Shown piece after piece: positions 26,564 to 35,529 of a stretch of DNA of 47,787 nt. Origin of the DNA: Muribaculum sp. (GTDB taxonomy: Bacteria; Bacteroidota; Bacteroidia; Bacteroidales; Muribaculaceae). The notes beneath the pieces were generated by a model. It ran no database searches and was not told the DNA's origin. It saw only the letters and a program-made list of their open reading frames with translations. Position numbers and translations under genes: made by a program. The stretch lies in assembly GCA_023667055.1 (NCBI GenBank), contig JAMPAV010000001.1:111674-159460 (forward strand). Reading direction: 5' to 3'. Every line of letters begins with the position of its first letter. Position 1 is the stretch's first letter.

Positions 26564-27169
26564 CTACAGGAGAGGATTTTCAAGACCTTCCCTCAGAATT
26601 GTGGGACTGTCGTCGGTACAATCAATAATTGCAGTCGGCACAGTGGTGCCCGGTTCACCCAATACAATTCCATCCACCTTGCCATCGTAAGCTTCCATGA
26701 TTAGTTCGGGATTCACCGCATAGTCTTCATCTGCAAATTCTATGGAAGTAGTAAGCAACGGATTTCCCAGTGTCTTTGCAATATCACGGACAGCGTTGCA
26801 CTCCGGGATTCTGACACCTACGATTTTTCTGGTCTTGAATTCTTTGGGGAGAATGGATTGAGCCTTACACAAAAAAGTGAAAGGTCCGGGAGTGTTGTCA
26901 TGCAAAAGGCTGAATGTGCGGTTGCCAAAACGCGCATATTCGGAAGCCATTGAAATGTCGGTGCATATTATGGAGAGATTGTTTTTCTCCGGATTTATAT
27001 TTTTCAGAGCGCAGACTTTACGGACAGCTTTTTGATTGAGGGCGTCGCACATAATACCGTAGATGCCGCCGGTGGGTAGTATCCATATCTCGCCGTCTTT
27101 CAGACGGTCGGCAATTTGTTCGAGTTGTTTTTCGGATGGAGAGTCGTTCCAGATTTTAATAGATTTCAT
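26564..27169 (-). CDS. YrdC/Sua5-family protein (L-threonylcarbamoyladenylate synthase type)
   Basis: This is 201 residues. The YrdC fold starts with ILPTGGIYGIMCDALNQKAV and shows the conserved KNINPEKNNLSIIC and GPFTFLCKA regions and VGVRIPECNA. TsaC/Sua5 members make threonylcarbamoyl-AMP for the t6A modification of tRNA. The usual PTDTVYG motif reads PTGGIYG here, so a YciO-like paralogue with a different role is possible. A candidate -7 box (TAAATTTG at 27192-27199 on the minus strand) lies about 20 bases upstream. Confidence 0.82.
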   Translation of the reverse strand: MKSIKIWNDSPSEKQLEQIADRLKDGEIWILPTGGIYGIMCDALNQKAVRKVCALKNINPEKNNLSIICTDISMASEYARFGNRTFSLLHDNTPGPFTFLCKAQSILPKEFKTRKIVGVRIPECNAVRDIAKTLGNPLLTTSIEFADEDYAVNPELIMEAYDGKVDGIVLGEPGTTVPTAIIDCTDDSPTILREGLENPLL

Positions 27170-27256
27170 GGTATTTGTGGTTTTGTCTTTGCAAATTTAC
27201 AACTTTTTTGATAATAAGAAAATAAATAATCCGTTTTTTATAAAAAAATACAGACA

Positions 27257-27940
27257 ATGAGAATAGGAATACTTGCAGCGATGGATAAGGAAGTGGCGTT
27301 GCTTCTTCCTCTGATGAGCGATACAATGGAGATGGAATTGGATGGACGCAAAGCTTATGTAGGCAAAGTGGGTCATCATGAAATATGCCTGATGAAGTGC
27401 GGAATAGGGAAAGTTAATTCCGCTTTGAATGCATTCCGCATGATAGAGCATTTTCATCCTGAACTCGTGGTCAACTCGGGAGTGGCCGGTGGTGCCGATG
27501 CCTCAATGAAGGTCGGAGCCCTTCTGATAGCAACAGAGGCGGCATATCATGATGTATGGTGCGGTCCGGGGACTGAATGGGGGCAGATGGATGGATGCCC
27601 GGCACGGTTTGCTATGGACAAGGATGTAATAGAAAAATGCAGCAATTTTCAGGGTGCAGAAGATTTCCGTTTCGGACTTATAGCCACCGGTGATCGGTTT
27701 ATCTCGACAGTCGAAGATCTCAACCATATAAAGAATGTATATCCCGATGCACTGGCCTGCGATATGGAATCTACTTCCATTGCCCAGACGTGCCACGACT
27801 GCAATGTGCCTTTTGCAGTGTTAAGAGTTGTCAGTGACACTCCGGGACAGGCAGACAACATCTCGCAATATAAAAATTTCTTCAGCGAAGCCCCCGAAAA
27901 GACCTTCAGCGTGATAAAATCACTTCTTGAAGTGTTATAA
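27257..27940 (+). CDS. mtnN: 5'-methylthioadenosine/S-adenosylhomocysteine nucleosidase
   Basis: This is 227 residues. The enzyme removes adenine from MTA, SAH and 5'-deoxyadenosine, clearing SAM by-products. The N-terminal GILAAMDKEVALL carries the general acid Glu; CDMESTSIAQ near residue 175 contains the catalytic Asp-region and substrate-binding Met-Glu; NSGVAGG and RVVSDTPG are also present. A hairpin terminator follows. Confidence 0.93.
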   Translation: MRIGILAAMDKEVALLLPLMSDTMEMELDGRKAYVGKVGHHEICLMKCGIGKVNSALNAFRMIEHFHPELVVNSGVAGGADASMKVGALLIATEAAYHDVWCGPGTEWGQMDGCPARFAMDKDVIEKCSNFQGAEDFRFGLIATGDRFISTVEDLNHIKNVYPDALACDMESTSIAQTCHDCNVPFAVLRVVSDTPGQADNISQYKNFFSEAPEKTFSVIKSLLEVL

Positions 27941-27945
27941 TTTAG

Positions 27946-27980
27946 AGAGTCAAGTCATCCAAAACTTGACTCTTTGATTT
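27946..27980 (+). terminator. Hairpin terminator after mtnN
   Basis: AGAGTCAAG and CTTGACTCT form a 9-bp stem with a 10-base loop, followed by TTGATTT. The U-tract is short, so it may be leaky. Confidence 0.65.
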
Positions 27981-27998
27981 GAAAAAACTCAGGTAAAG

Positions 27999-28904
27999 AT
28001 GAGATTAGATTCCATACGGCGCATAAAGCCGTTTATGCTTCCAATTGCCATGATTGGTGGCATAATATTCTATCCATGGATGGGGAAAATACAGTTTCTC
28101 TCACCCTGGTTGATTTTCGGTATGCTGTTTATCACCTACAGTCGTCTGGACTTCCGCCACATCTCTCTTGGTCCATTTCAATGGATTCTTTTGGCCGCAC
28201 AGATGATATTGGCTGCCGTTACCTATCTGTCGTTAGTATGGATAGACCATACATTGGCAGAAGGGATATTTATCTGTGTCTTCATACCTACAGCAACAGC
28301 AGCTCCCGTGATTTGCTCCATGCTTGGAGGAAGTCTTCCTAAACTTGCCACCTACTCACTTCTTTGTAACGTATTCGTGGCATTTGTCGGGCCTGTGGTT
28401 CTTGCAGTGATTGGAGACTCAGAATATGGATTTTTGGAATCATTTGTGCTTATATTCAACAAGGTTATGCCTCTCCTTATCGGACCGCTTGCCGCCTCTT
28501 TCGCCTTGCGCAAGATATTTCCAAAATTTCACGAAGCCGTCAAGACTCACCAATCCATATCGTTCTATATGTGGGCGCTCTCACTTTTCATTATAGTGGG
28601 AGGATGCGTGAGTTTCATTATCAACCATTATGAACCGGACTATATTCCCCTGATGATTTGGTTGGCCATTGGATCTCTTGCCGTTTGTCTTCTACAATTC
28701 AAGTTAGGCAGAATGATTGGGCGACGCTATGGCGACCCTGTCTGCGGAGGACAAGGAATGGGACAGAAAAACACTGTGCTTGCAGTCTGGATAGCATTGG
28801 CCTATATGAACCCTATTGCTTCCGTGGCACCCGCTGCCTATATAGCATGGCAAAACGTCATCAACTCATGGCAGATCATGCGACATAAGGCATCTTCCGA
28901 ATAA
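27999..28904 (+). CDS. BASS-like (bile acid:sodium symporter family) membrane transporter
   Basis: This is a 301-residue, very hydrophobic protein with about nine to ten transmembrane helices. It has the BASS-type repeat regions FIPTATAAPVICSMLGG (mid-membrane crossover helix) and GQGMGQKNTVLAVWIALAY in the second half. The Asn/Gly-rich crossovers resemble the sodium-binding sites of that family. The substrate is unknown: bile acids, organic anions and small metabolites are all possible. It follows the mtnN terminator by only about 20 bases. Confidence in the family is fair, and in the substrate none. Confidence 0.75.
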   Translation: MRLDSIRRIKPFMLPIAMIGGIIFYPWMGKIQFLSPWLIFGMLFITYSRLDFRHISLGPFQWILLAAQMILAAVTYLSLVWIDHTLAEGIFICVFIPTATAAPVICSMLGGSLPKLATYSLLCNVFVAFVGPVVLAVIGDSEYGFLESFVLIFNKVMPLLIGPLAASFALRKIFPKFHEAVKTHQSISFYMWALSLFIIVGGCVSFIINHYEPDYIPLMIWLAIGSLAVCLLQFKLGRMIGRRYGDPVCGGQGMGQKNTVLAVWIALAYMNPIASVAPAAYIAWQNVINSWQIMRHKASSE

Positions 28905-28921
28905 AGACCAAACTAAAATTT

Positions 28922-29623
28922 CTACTTGTCGGCAATTACGTGGGCTGCTACAGCAGCATATAGCGCAGCTGTCTCAAGGCGGAGTCGGCTACCACCGAAA
29001 GTGACCGGAAGATAACCGTTAGACATCGCAAACTGAACCTCCTCCGGTGAGAAATCGCCTTCCGGTCCTATCAGTATGCGGACATCACCTCCATGAAACT
29101 CGTCTGCAAAACTACGCAATGGTATTGTCTCGTCGCAATAACCCATACATTTGAAACCGCTGAATTCATCCGAGACCAACTGTCGGAAGTCGGTGACTTC
29201 GGATATCTCCACAAGGTTGGTCTTCAGCGACTGGTTCATCGCTGAAATTGCTATCTTGGCAAGGCGTTCTGATTTTACAATCTTGCGCTCGCCGCGCTGA
29301 CATTTCATAAGCACAATTCTATCAACCCCGATCTCGACGCATTTCTGCACGAGCCATTCCATGCGGTCGATGTTTTTGGAGGGGGCGACACAAATTTCAA
29401 GACGGAATCCCCACCAAGGCTTTATTTCGGTCTTGGTGAGGATTTCGACTGCAGTATGCTTAGGGTGCGCCTCGAGAATCACGCATTCAAACCGACAGCC
29501 TTTGCCATCGGTGACAAAAATATTGTCGCCTTCCTTAAGACGAAGCACACGGCAACAATGCACTGACTCCGATTCGGGAAGAACACCGTGGGATTCTATA
29601 TCAGGAGCATAGAATTGAATCAT
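28922..29623 (-). CDS. rsmE: 16S rRNA (uracil(1498)-N(3))-methyltransferase
   Basis: It runs about 233 residues from ATG 29623 (MIQFYAPDIES). The SPOUT methyltransferase fold is seen from the N-terminal PUA-like part to LIGPEGDFSPEEV and LGGSRLRLETAAL-type motifs (here FGGSRLRLETAAL) that form the knot and SAM site. It methylates U1498 of 16S rRNA. A TTG two codons upstream overlaps the MFS gene's stop, so the genes are coupled. It is the last gene of a four-gene operon. Confidence 0.93.
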   Translation of the reverse strand: MIQFYAPDIESHGVLPESESVHCCRVLRLKEGDNIFVTDGKGCRFECVILEAHPKHTAVEILTKTEIKPWWGFRLEICVAPSKNIDRMEWLVQKCVEIGVDRIVLMKCQRGERKIVKSERLAKIAISAMNQSLKTNLVEISEVTDFRQLVSDEFSGFKCMGYCDETIPLRSFADEFHGGDVRILIGPEGDFSPEEVQFAMSNGYLPVTFGGSRLRLETAALYAAVAAHVIADK

Positions 29624-29625
29624 AA

Positions 29626-30969
29626 TCAAAGTTTGTCTTTATCGTCAATCATGGAAGCTGCGGCGAGACCACTCTTTTCAAGAGCATCCTCCTTTCTGAC
29701 AACTTCTTTCTTATTATCTTTAAACAACAAGAGGAATAGGATGGCAACGACAAGAGCGTATGCTGCGAATATCAACCAACTTTCGTGCCAGCCATCAATC
29801 TGTGGCACACCGGCAGGTTTTGAGAAAACGAGATTCTCAAGAATTGCACCGGCGCTCAACGTGCCGATAGTCGCGCCAAGTCCGTTGGTCATTATCATGA
29901 AGAGACCCTGTGCGCTGCTACGCATGGAGGGATCGGTCTCCTTGTCAACGTAGAGAGAACCGGAGACATTGAAAAAGTCGAAAGCGACGCCATATACAAT
30001 CATGGAGAGGATAAACAGCCATACCAAATCGCCCGGATTGCCGAGACCGAAGAATCCGAAACGTCCAACCCATGCTATCATGGAAAGAAACATAGTGCCC
30101 TTTATACCGAATCTCTTAAGGAAGAATGGTATTAGAAGGATACACAAAGTCTCAGACATCTGGGAGAGAGAGATGAGGGCGTTTGCATTTTTTGCACCCC
30201 AGGTGTCGGCGAACTCTGCCACATCCTGAAAAGAGGTGATAAAGATATTGCCATAACCATTGGTGATCTGAAGACTTACGCCAAGAAGCATGGAGAAGAT
30301 AAAGAATACAGCCATCTTCTGCTGCTTGAATAATGCAAATGCTTTAAGACCGAGCATATCGACGACTGATCCGGAAGCCGCCTTGTTGGTGGGGCAATCG
30401 GGAAGAGAGAGAGAGTAGAGACAGAGAACCATACTGAGCACAGCAGATGTGAAGAGCTGATAATAGTTTGTCTGAAACTGAGTGAAGTTGACAAAGAGCA
30501 TGGCACAGATGAAACCTACCGTTCCAAATACGCGGATGGGAGGGAATTCCTTCACTGTGTCAAGATTCATCTTGGTCAATGCGGAGTAAGCCACTGCATT
30601 GCTGAGACCAATCGTGGGCATAAAGAATGCGACGGAAAGCGTGTAAAGCCAGAACAACGGGCCGAAAGCCACCGCCTCACCGGCCGACATGCAATAGAAT
30701 CCGGCAGCTGCCATGAATACGCCCGCTATCAGATGACACAGGCTGAGCATCCGCTGCGCATGAACCCAACGGTCTGCAACGATACCGATTATAGCCGGCA
30801 TAAACATCGACACTATTCCCTGAACGGCATAAAACCATTTTATGTCGTTGGCGAGTCCGATGCGTCCAAGATAATTGCCAAGTGAGGTCAGATAGGCACC
30901 CCACACTGCAAACTCAAGAAAGCTCATTATGGCGAGTCTTACTTTGAGGGAGAATTTGTCATTTTTCAT
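29626..30969 (-). CDS. MFS transporter, nucleoside:H+ symporter type
   Basis: This is 447 residues with 12 predicted transmembrane helices. The N-terminus (RLAIMSFLEFAVWGAYLTSLGNYL) and the FWLYTLSVAFFMPTIGLSNAVAYSAL segment match the nucleoside:H+ symporter branch (NupG/XapB-like) of the MFS. It probably imports nucleosides through the inner membrane. It lies 11 bases after the MurB fusion gene and ends a few bases before rsmE. A substrate other than nucleosides is possible. Confidence 0.85.
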   Translation of the reverse strand: MKNDKFSLKVRLAIMSFLEFAVWGAYLTSLGNYLGRIGLANDIKWFYAVQGIVSMFMPAIIGIVADRWVHAQRMLSLCHLIAGVFMAAAGFYCMSAGEAVAFGPLFWLYTLSVAFFMPTIGLSNAVAYSALTKMNLDTVKEFPPIRVFGTVGFICAMLFVNFTQFQTNYYQLFTSAVLSMVLCLYSLSLPDCPTNKAASGSVVDMLGLKAFALFKQQKMAVFFIFSMLLGVSLQITNGYGNIFITSFQDVAEFADTWGAKNANALISLSQMSETLCILLIPFFLKRFGIKGTMFLSMIAWVGRFGFFGLGNPGDLVWLFILSMIVYGVAFDFFNVSGSLYVDKETDPSMRSSAQGLFMIMTNGLGATIGTLSAGAILENLVFSKPAGVPQIDGWHESWLIFAAYALVVAILFLLLFKDNKKEVVRKEDALEKSGLAAASMIDDKDKL

Positions 30970-30980
30970 GATATTTTAAT

Positions 30981-32771
30981 TTAAATGATCGTGATTATTT
31001 CATTATCGTAGGCGTATTCCACCCCCGGGGGAAGAATACGAGATATATCTTCATGACGACCAAGATTATGGCAAGCATGTGTGAGATAACAGCGCTTGGG
31101 TTTCAGCTCATCAATCAGAGCGAGTGCTTCGGGAAGAATAAGATGTGCGAAATGCTCTTTTGTGACACGCAGGCAATTGAGAATCAATACGTCGAGATTT
31201 CTCAATTTTTCCTTTTCAGGATCAGATATGGTCTTGGCATCAGTAATGTATGCGAAATCACCTATCCTGTAACCGGTGATAGGAAGCTTGCCATGCATGA
31301 CCTCTACAGGGACAATCCTAAGCCCGTCGATGAAGAAAGGCTCCCTTCCTATAGTACGGAGATCAAGTCGGGGCACGCCCGGGTAAGGCAAAGGACGGAA
31401 GCAATAGTCTATGCGGTTGTGAAGGTCATGCACGGTAAGTTGGTTGGCATAGACAGGAACGTCATGGTTAGTACAGAATGGACGCAGGTCGTCGATTCCA
31501 CCCACATGGTCATAGTGCTGATGTGTGAGCAAAACGGCATCGATCGAGCTGATGTTGTTACGCAGGGATTGCTGGCGGAGATCAGGAGAAGCGTCAATAA
31601 GGAGCCGCAAGCCGTGGGTCTCGACAAGAATAGAGGCCCGGAGACGCTTGTCTTTAGGATCCGGAGAAATGCAGGTATGACAAGTACACCCTATCTCCGG
31701 AACTCCCTTGGAAGTGCCACTGCCAAGAACAGTGACCTTGATAGAGGAATCAATAAAATTAACCTCCGGTTGGAGCTCGATACCAAATTTCATTTTCACG
31801 GTATCTACTATTTTTCCGGCAAGGGCTGCCACATCGGATGCTGTGGCATTACCGGTGTTGGCAATTACCAATGGCTGCGAAGGCCACACCTCTGCCCCAC
31901 CAACCTTGCAGCCTTTCAGACCGGAATGATCGATGAGCCAAGCTGCAGAAAGTTTAATTTTCCCTTCGCTTTTTGAAGGGAAAGTGGGCAGTTGCAAGCC
32001 TCGCGGGATAATCTCCTGATCGAAGAAATAACTGTTGACCTCCGGATTCTTGAAGAAAGAACCCGCACTTCCCACAAGTGAAGGATCAGGAAGTTTAGAG
32101 TCGCGAAGCCTTATCACTTCATTGGCCAATTCTCTAAGAGATGGGACACGACCAAGCTTTTCGGCAAAAGTTTTCAGAGGGGCATAGCTGAGATTGCGAG
32201 CTTCATTGCCGGGACGCAGACGATAGCTTATTCTCAACACAATCAACCGTCCTTTGGCATCATGCTTGAAAATGGAGTCTCTATATCCGAATTTGCATTC
32301 CGCCGCCTTCATAGTGACAGTCTTACGAGTGGAGACATCAAAACATTCCACCGAATGAATGAAATCGGCGGCTTCTGCACCGTATGCGCCCACATTCTGC
32401 ACAGCCGATGCACCAACTTCTCCGGGAATGCCGGCGAGATTTTCAAGTCCGGCAAGGTTGTGGGCGACACACCAATCGACGAGGCCGGTCCACTTCTCCC
32501 CCGCCCCGGCTATTACATATACAGTGTCGGAATCTTTTTGATACATCTTAATCCCCATGATGCGCGAATGAATTATCATTCCTTTGAATTCATTGAGGAA
32601 AAGAAGATTTGATCCGGAACCCATGGATAGAACCTCGTTGTCTAAAAACTCGGGGGTCCTGCTGAGTTTGAGAAGTTCTTTTTCACTATCATATTCAGCG
32701 TAGATTGAAGCCCTGGCGGGCACGCCGAATGTGGTGAGCGACGTGATATCTTTATTATATTCGATTTTCAT
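30981..32771 (-). CDS. murB: MurB (UDP-N-acetylmuramate dehydrogenase) fused to an MBL-fold hydrolase
   Basis: This is 596 residues. Residues 1-342 form a complete MurB: FAD site GSGSNLLFL, LAGIPGEVGASAVQNVGAYG and the C-terminal region ending QPEVNFI. MurB reduces UDP-GlcNAc-enolpyruvate to UDP-MurNAc. From Ile344 the protein continues as a metallo-beta-lactamase hydrolase (VTVLGSGTSKGVPEIGC, LTHQHYDHVGGID, ITDAK) of the PhnP-like phosphodiesterase group. These are normally two adjacent genes; here the junction is DSSIKVTV, with ATC at 31740-31742 where the hydrolase ATG would be. The first gene's stop codon is therefore gone. The start ATG overlaps the preceding gene by 4 bases. Confidence 0.92.
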   Translation of the reverse strand: MKIEYNKDITSLTTFGVPARASIYAEYDSEKELLKLSRTPEFLDNEVLSMGSGSNLLFLNEFKGMIIHSRIMGIKMYQKDSDTVYVIAGAGEKWTGLVDWCVAHNLAGLENLAGIPGEVGASAVQNVGAYGAEAADFIHSVECFDVSTRKTVTMKAAECKFGYRDSIFKHDAKGRLIVLRISYRLRPGNEARNLSYAPLKTFAEKLGRVPSLRELANEVIRLRDSKLPDPSLVGSAGSFFKNPEVNSYFFDQEIIPRGLQLPTFPSKSEGKIKLSAAWLIDHSGLKGCKVGGAEVWPSQPLVIANTGNATASDVAALAGKIVDTVKMKFGIELQPEVNFIDSSIKVTVLGSGTSKGVPEIGCTCHTCISPDPKDKRLRASILVETHGLRLLIDASPDLRQQSLRNNISSIDAVLLTHQHYDHVGGIDDLRPFCTNHDVPVYANQLTVHDLHNRIDYCFRPLPYPGVPRLDLRTIGREPFFIDGLRIVPVEVMHGKLPITGYRIGDFAYITDAKTISDPEKEKLRNLDVLILNCLRVTKEHFAHLILPEALALIDELKPKRCYLTHACHNLGRHEDISRILPPGVEYAYDNEIITII

Positions 32772-33730
32772 TGTCTGAAATTGGTTAGAAGTCCATCTGA
32801 GAAGAAAAGATATGTGCCATCAGAGTATTGCCATATATCAAGAGTTTGCGAAGAATCGTGTCCGGATCTGAGTTCATCCGGGTATCCGATTGCGAGCCGA
32901 CACTCCTCCTTTGTCATCCCCAGGCCAACTCTTCCCGACTGAATGAGCGACCAATTTTCATCGCTTATGTCAGGGTATTTAGCCTTAGGGTCGCTTAAAT
33001 AAAAGAGTGAAGAGAAATTCCTACTGTCGGAAGCATCTGAAGTATAGTTCATAAACACGTATGCAATGTTTCCATCGTGGTTCATCTTCACCAACATTGG
33101 GAAATCGGCAGCCGCAGGCATCACATCCAAAACCTCCACTTTAGAAAATTTCAAGCCCGGAACACGCTGCCCGTTTTCATCATACCAAAGATTGTTTCTG
33201 GTCCAAAGAGTCTTTCCAACTAATTTATTTCGCCATTGCGCGATTAGATCCAAGTCTGACAACAATGGGATTTTGCTGCTGTCAATTTGTTGCAGCGCAT
33301 CATCGGGTGATTTTCCAGTGTTGTAGCGAAGAGGGACACCACCGTCGGAAAAAACTATTATACATTCCTCCTTCAAGTCGGGATTTACACTGCTTTCCAC
33401 AAATTCAAATGAGAGGGTCTTATTTTTCAGGGAATTTGCAGTGATATCAGAGGAAGAGGAGGGTTCAAACAGATATATGGTACGATCACTTGTTGCAAGG
33501 AATTTTTTTCCCTTTTCCCAATCCTTAAGAAGTACGCCAGAAATTTGGGCAGCAAAAAGCTGTTCATCGCTTTTTGTCATAGATTTAAATTCATCTTTCT
33601 TCATGCGTATCTTTTTGGTGCTCTCTATCCCGGTGCTGCAAGAAGACATAGGAAGCAACAAAAGGGACATTATGGCAACCGTCAACGTCCATAAAAGATA
33701 GGAATGCTTAATATTTCTGATTATATTCAC
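32768..33730 (-). CDS. Lipoprotein with a C-terminal SmpA/BamE-like segment
   Basis: This is 320 residues. A membrane segment followed by the lipobox MSSC (Cys at about 31) marks a lipoprotein, after a long N-terminal region (MNIIRNIKHSYLLW...). The middle is unrecognised. The C-terminus (VGLGMTKEECRLAIGYPDEL and WQYSDGTYLFFSDGLLT) has the pattern of the SmpA/OmlA fold: a turn, a helix with GYPDE, and a strand ending in phenylalanine. It is first in an operon with murB, MFS and rsmE. A possible -7 box (TAAATTTG, 33776-33783) lies upstream. Confidence 0.72.
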   Translation of the reverse strand: MNIIRNIKHSYLLWTLTVAIMSLLLLPMSSCSTGIESTKKIRMKKDEFKSMTKSDEQLFAAQISGVLLKDWEKGKKFLATSDRTIYLFEPSSSSDITANSLKNKTLSFEFVESSVNPDLKEECIIVFSDGGVPLRYNTGKSPDDALQQIDSSKIPLLSDLDLIAQWRNKLVGKTLWTRNNLWYDENGQRVPGLKFSKVEVLDVMPAAADFPMLVKMNHDGNIAYVFMNYTSDASDSRNFSSLFYLSDPKAKYPDISDENWSLIQSGRVGLGMTKEECRLAIGYPDELRSGHDSSQTLDIWQYSDGTYLFFSDGLLTNFRQ

Positions 33731-33895
33731 AATTTTTTCAGGTTAAGAAGTTCACTTGAGGTATGAAAATAAATACAAATTTAACCAAAAAAACTGACTT
33801 ATGCGACAAAAAGGAGAGAAAAAGATAAGAAAAGATGAAAAGATAAGTTGAATAACAAAAAAATGGGGTTGAAATTAAAAAAATGTGTCAAAAAA

Positions 33896-33927
33896 TTTGG
33901 TCACGTCAAAAAAAAGCAGTAACTTTG
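33896..33927 (+). promoter_or_regulatory. Promoter of tRNA-Met
   Basis: TTTG (33896-33899), a 20-base spacer and TAACTTTG (33920-33927) match the Bacteroidetes housekeeping promoter exactly. The tRNA starts 39 bases further on. Confidence 0.85.
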
Positions 33928-33965
33928 CACTCGCAAAACGGGGGATACAACCTGTGAATGCAGAT

Positions 33966-34039
33966 GGCGGGATAGCTCAGTTGGTTAGAGCGTCGGATTC
34001 ATAACCCGGAGGTCTCGAGTTCAATTCTCGATCCCGCTA
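33966..34039 (+). tRNA. tRNA-Met(CAT)
   Basis: A cloverleaf of 74 bases: acceptor GGCGGGA with TCCCGCT, D arm GCTC/GAGC, anticodon loop TTCATAA (CAT), T arm TCGAG/CTCGA with loop TTCAATT, discriminator A. CCA is not encoded. It is most like the elongator Met form; a tRNA-Ile2, whose C34 is modified, would carry the same CAT. Confidence 0.93.
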
Positions 34040-34040
34040 C

Positions 34041-34074
34041 AAAAGGTCACCATTAAAATGGTGACCTTTTTTTA
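34041..34074 (+). terminator. Terminator after tRNA-Met
   Basis: AAAGGTCACCATT pairs with the mirrored GGTGACCTTT around a short loop and is followed by a long run of T. Confidence 0.85.
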
Positions 34075-34090
34075 TTTATAAGTGTTACTG

Positions 34091-34127
34091 AAAATGTCAA
34101 ATTGACATAATGACAATTTGACATTTT
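34091..34127. terminator. AT-rich 14-bp inverted repeat between tRNA-Met and prfA
   Basis: AAAATGTCAAATTG (34091-34104) and CAATTTGACATTTT (34114-34127) are a perfect inverted repeat with a 9-base loop. It lies downstream of prfA on the minus strand and may end its transcript, but the stem is AT-rich. It could also be a binding site. Confidence 0.5.
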
Positions 34128-34150
34128 GACGATACAACCGGATACGGTGT

Positions 34151-35254
34151 TTAGATTTCGGAAGATTTGAGTTTTTCGGCGTTCTCAGCTACTATGAGGC
34201 GGTCGATGCATTCCTGAATGTCACCGTCCATGAATGTGCCGAGGTTATAGACGGTATAATTGATGCGATGATCTGTGATGCGTCCCTGAGGGAAATTATA
34301 GGTGCGTATCTTTGCAGACCTGTCGCCGGTGCTGACCATTGTCTTTCGTTTAGATGCAATGTCATCGAGATATTTCTGATGCTCCCTATCATATATGAAA
34401 GTTCTCAATCGCGACAATGCCCTTTCCTTGTTCTTTGGCTGATCGCGGGTTTCGGTACACTCTATAAGAATCTCCTCCACTACTCCGGTGTTGGGATTTT
34501 TCCAGTTGTAACGCAAACGAACTCCGGATTCCACCTTATTTACATTCTGACCGCCGGCGCCACCGGAACGGAAAGTATCCCACCGAATCTCTCCTTCATG
34601 AATCTCCACATCGAATTCCTCGGCTTCCGGCAAGACAGCCACTGTGGCGGCAGAGGTGTGGACACGACCTTGCGTCTCAGTGACGGGGACACGCTGCACA
34701 CGATGGACACCGCTCTCATACTTCATGGTGCCATATACAGAATCTCCGGAAAGAGTAAAGACAATCTCCTTGTAGCCGCCGGCAGCACCTTCAGAGACAT
34801 TGCTGACGGAAAGCGACCATCCTTTGCGTTCGGCATATTTCTGATACATCCGGAAAAGGTCTCCGGCAAAGAGAGCGGCCTCATCACCGCCAGTGCCGCC
34901 ACGTATTTCCACGACACAGTTTTTGGAGTCATCGGGGTCCGGCGGAATCATAAGCAACTTTATTTCCTCCTCCATTTTAGGAAGCTTAGACTGCGCCTCG
35001 TCAAGTTCCTCACGAGCCATAGACCGAAGTTCCTCATCGTTTTCTTCAGCGAGCACGGTTTTAGCCTCATCCAAATTGGCGAGGGCAGTGCGATAATCGG
35101 CGGCTGACTTTAGTATTTTTTCGAGATAATGATACTCTTTTGTGAGCTTCACGTAGCGTTTTTGATCAGCAATCACAGAAGGGTCTGTGATAAGAGTTGA
35201 TATTTCTTCAAATTTGGCATCTAGGCCATCAAGACGTTCTAAAATTGAGGACAT
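34151..35254 (-). CDS. prfA: Peptide chain release factor 1
   Basis: It runs 367 residues from the ATG at 35254 (MSSILERLDG); the longer open frame runs into the tRNA-Glu terminator and is rejected. RF1 reads UAA and UAG and releases the finished protein. The codon-recognition tripeptide PVT is at 190-192 and the catalytic GGQ at 234-236 (SGGAGGQNVNK). PVT rather than SPF separates it from RF2. Confidence 0.95.
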   Translation of the reverse strand: MSSILERLDGLDAKFEEISTLITDPSVIADQKRYVKLTKEYHYLEKILKSAADYRTALANLDEAKTVLAEENDEELRSMAREELDEAQSKLPKMEEEIKLLMIPPDPDDSKNCVVEIRGGTGGDEAALFAGDLFRMYQKYAERKGWSLSVSNVSEGAAGGYKEIVFTLSGDSVYGTMKYESGVHRVQRVPVTETQGRVHTSAATVAVLPEAEEFDVEIHEGEIRWDTFRSGGAGGQNVNKVESGVRLRYNWKNPNTGVVEEILIECTETRDQPKNKERALSRLRTFIYDREHQKYLDDIASKRKTMVSTGDRSAKIRTYNFPQGRITDHRINYTVYNLGTFMDGDIQECIDRLIVAENAEKLKSSEI

Positions 35255-35271
35255 AAGAAATCGTTTAATAT

Positions 35272-35305
35272 AAAAAAAGACCAACACTCATCGAGTATTG
35301 GTCTT
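35272..35305 (-). terminator. Terminator after tRNA-Glu
   Basis: On the minus strand AAGACCAATACTC pairs with GAGTGTTGGTCTT and is followed by seven T. It lies right after the tRNA's 3' end and upstream of prfA. Confidence 0.85.
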
Positions 35306-35307
35306 GG

Positions 35308-35379
35308 TAGCCGATCCGGGACTCGAACCCGAGTCTCCACCGTGAGAGGGTGGCGTGCTAACCGCTACACTAATCGGCC
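35308..35379 (-). tRNA. tRNA-Glu(CTC)
   Basis: A cloverleaf of 72 bases: acceptor GGCCGAT with ATCGGCT, anticodon stem CCACC/GGTGG with loop CTCTCAC (anticodon CTC), T loop TTCGAGT, discriminator A. CCA is not encoded. It reads GAG codons; a TTC isoacceptor must exist elsewhere. Confidence 0.92.
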
Positions 35380-35429
35380 ATTTTCAATCATGATGACCGA
35401 GCCATCATGATTATTTCCTTTTGACGATG

Positions 35430-35461
35430 CAAAATTAGTAATTATTTTTGAACTGTGCAAA
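35430..35461 (-). promoter_or_regulatory. Promoter of tRNA-Glu
   Basis: On the minus strand TTTG (35461-35458), a 20-base spacer and TAATTTTG (35437-35430). It is a consensus Bacteroidetes promoter about 50 bases before the tRNA. Confidence 0.8.
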
Positions 35462-35529
35462 TTTTTCGGTAAAAATTTTCAAGAAAATTCAAAATTTACG
35501 AATAATGCGATCGCAGGGGGATGTGAGGA

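Noticed and set aside
35254..35287. Longer start for prfA
   Set aside because: It would begin in the tRNA-Glu terminator; MSSILERLDG matches RF1 N-termini.
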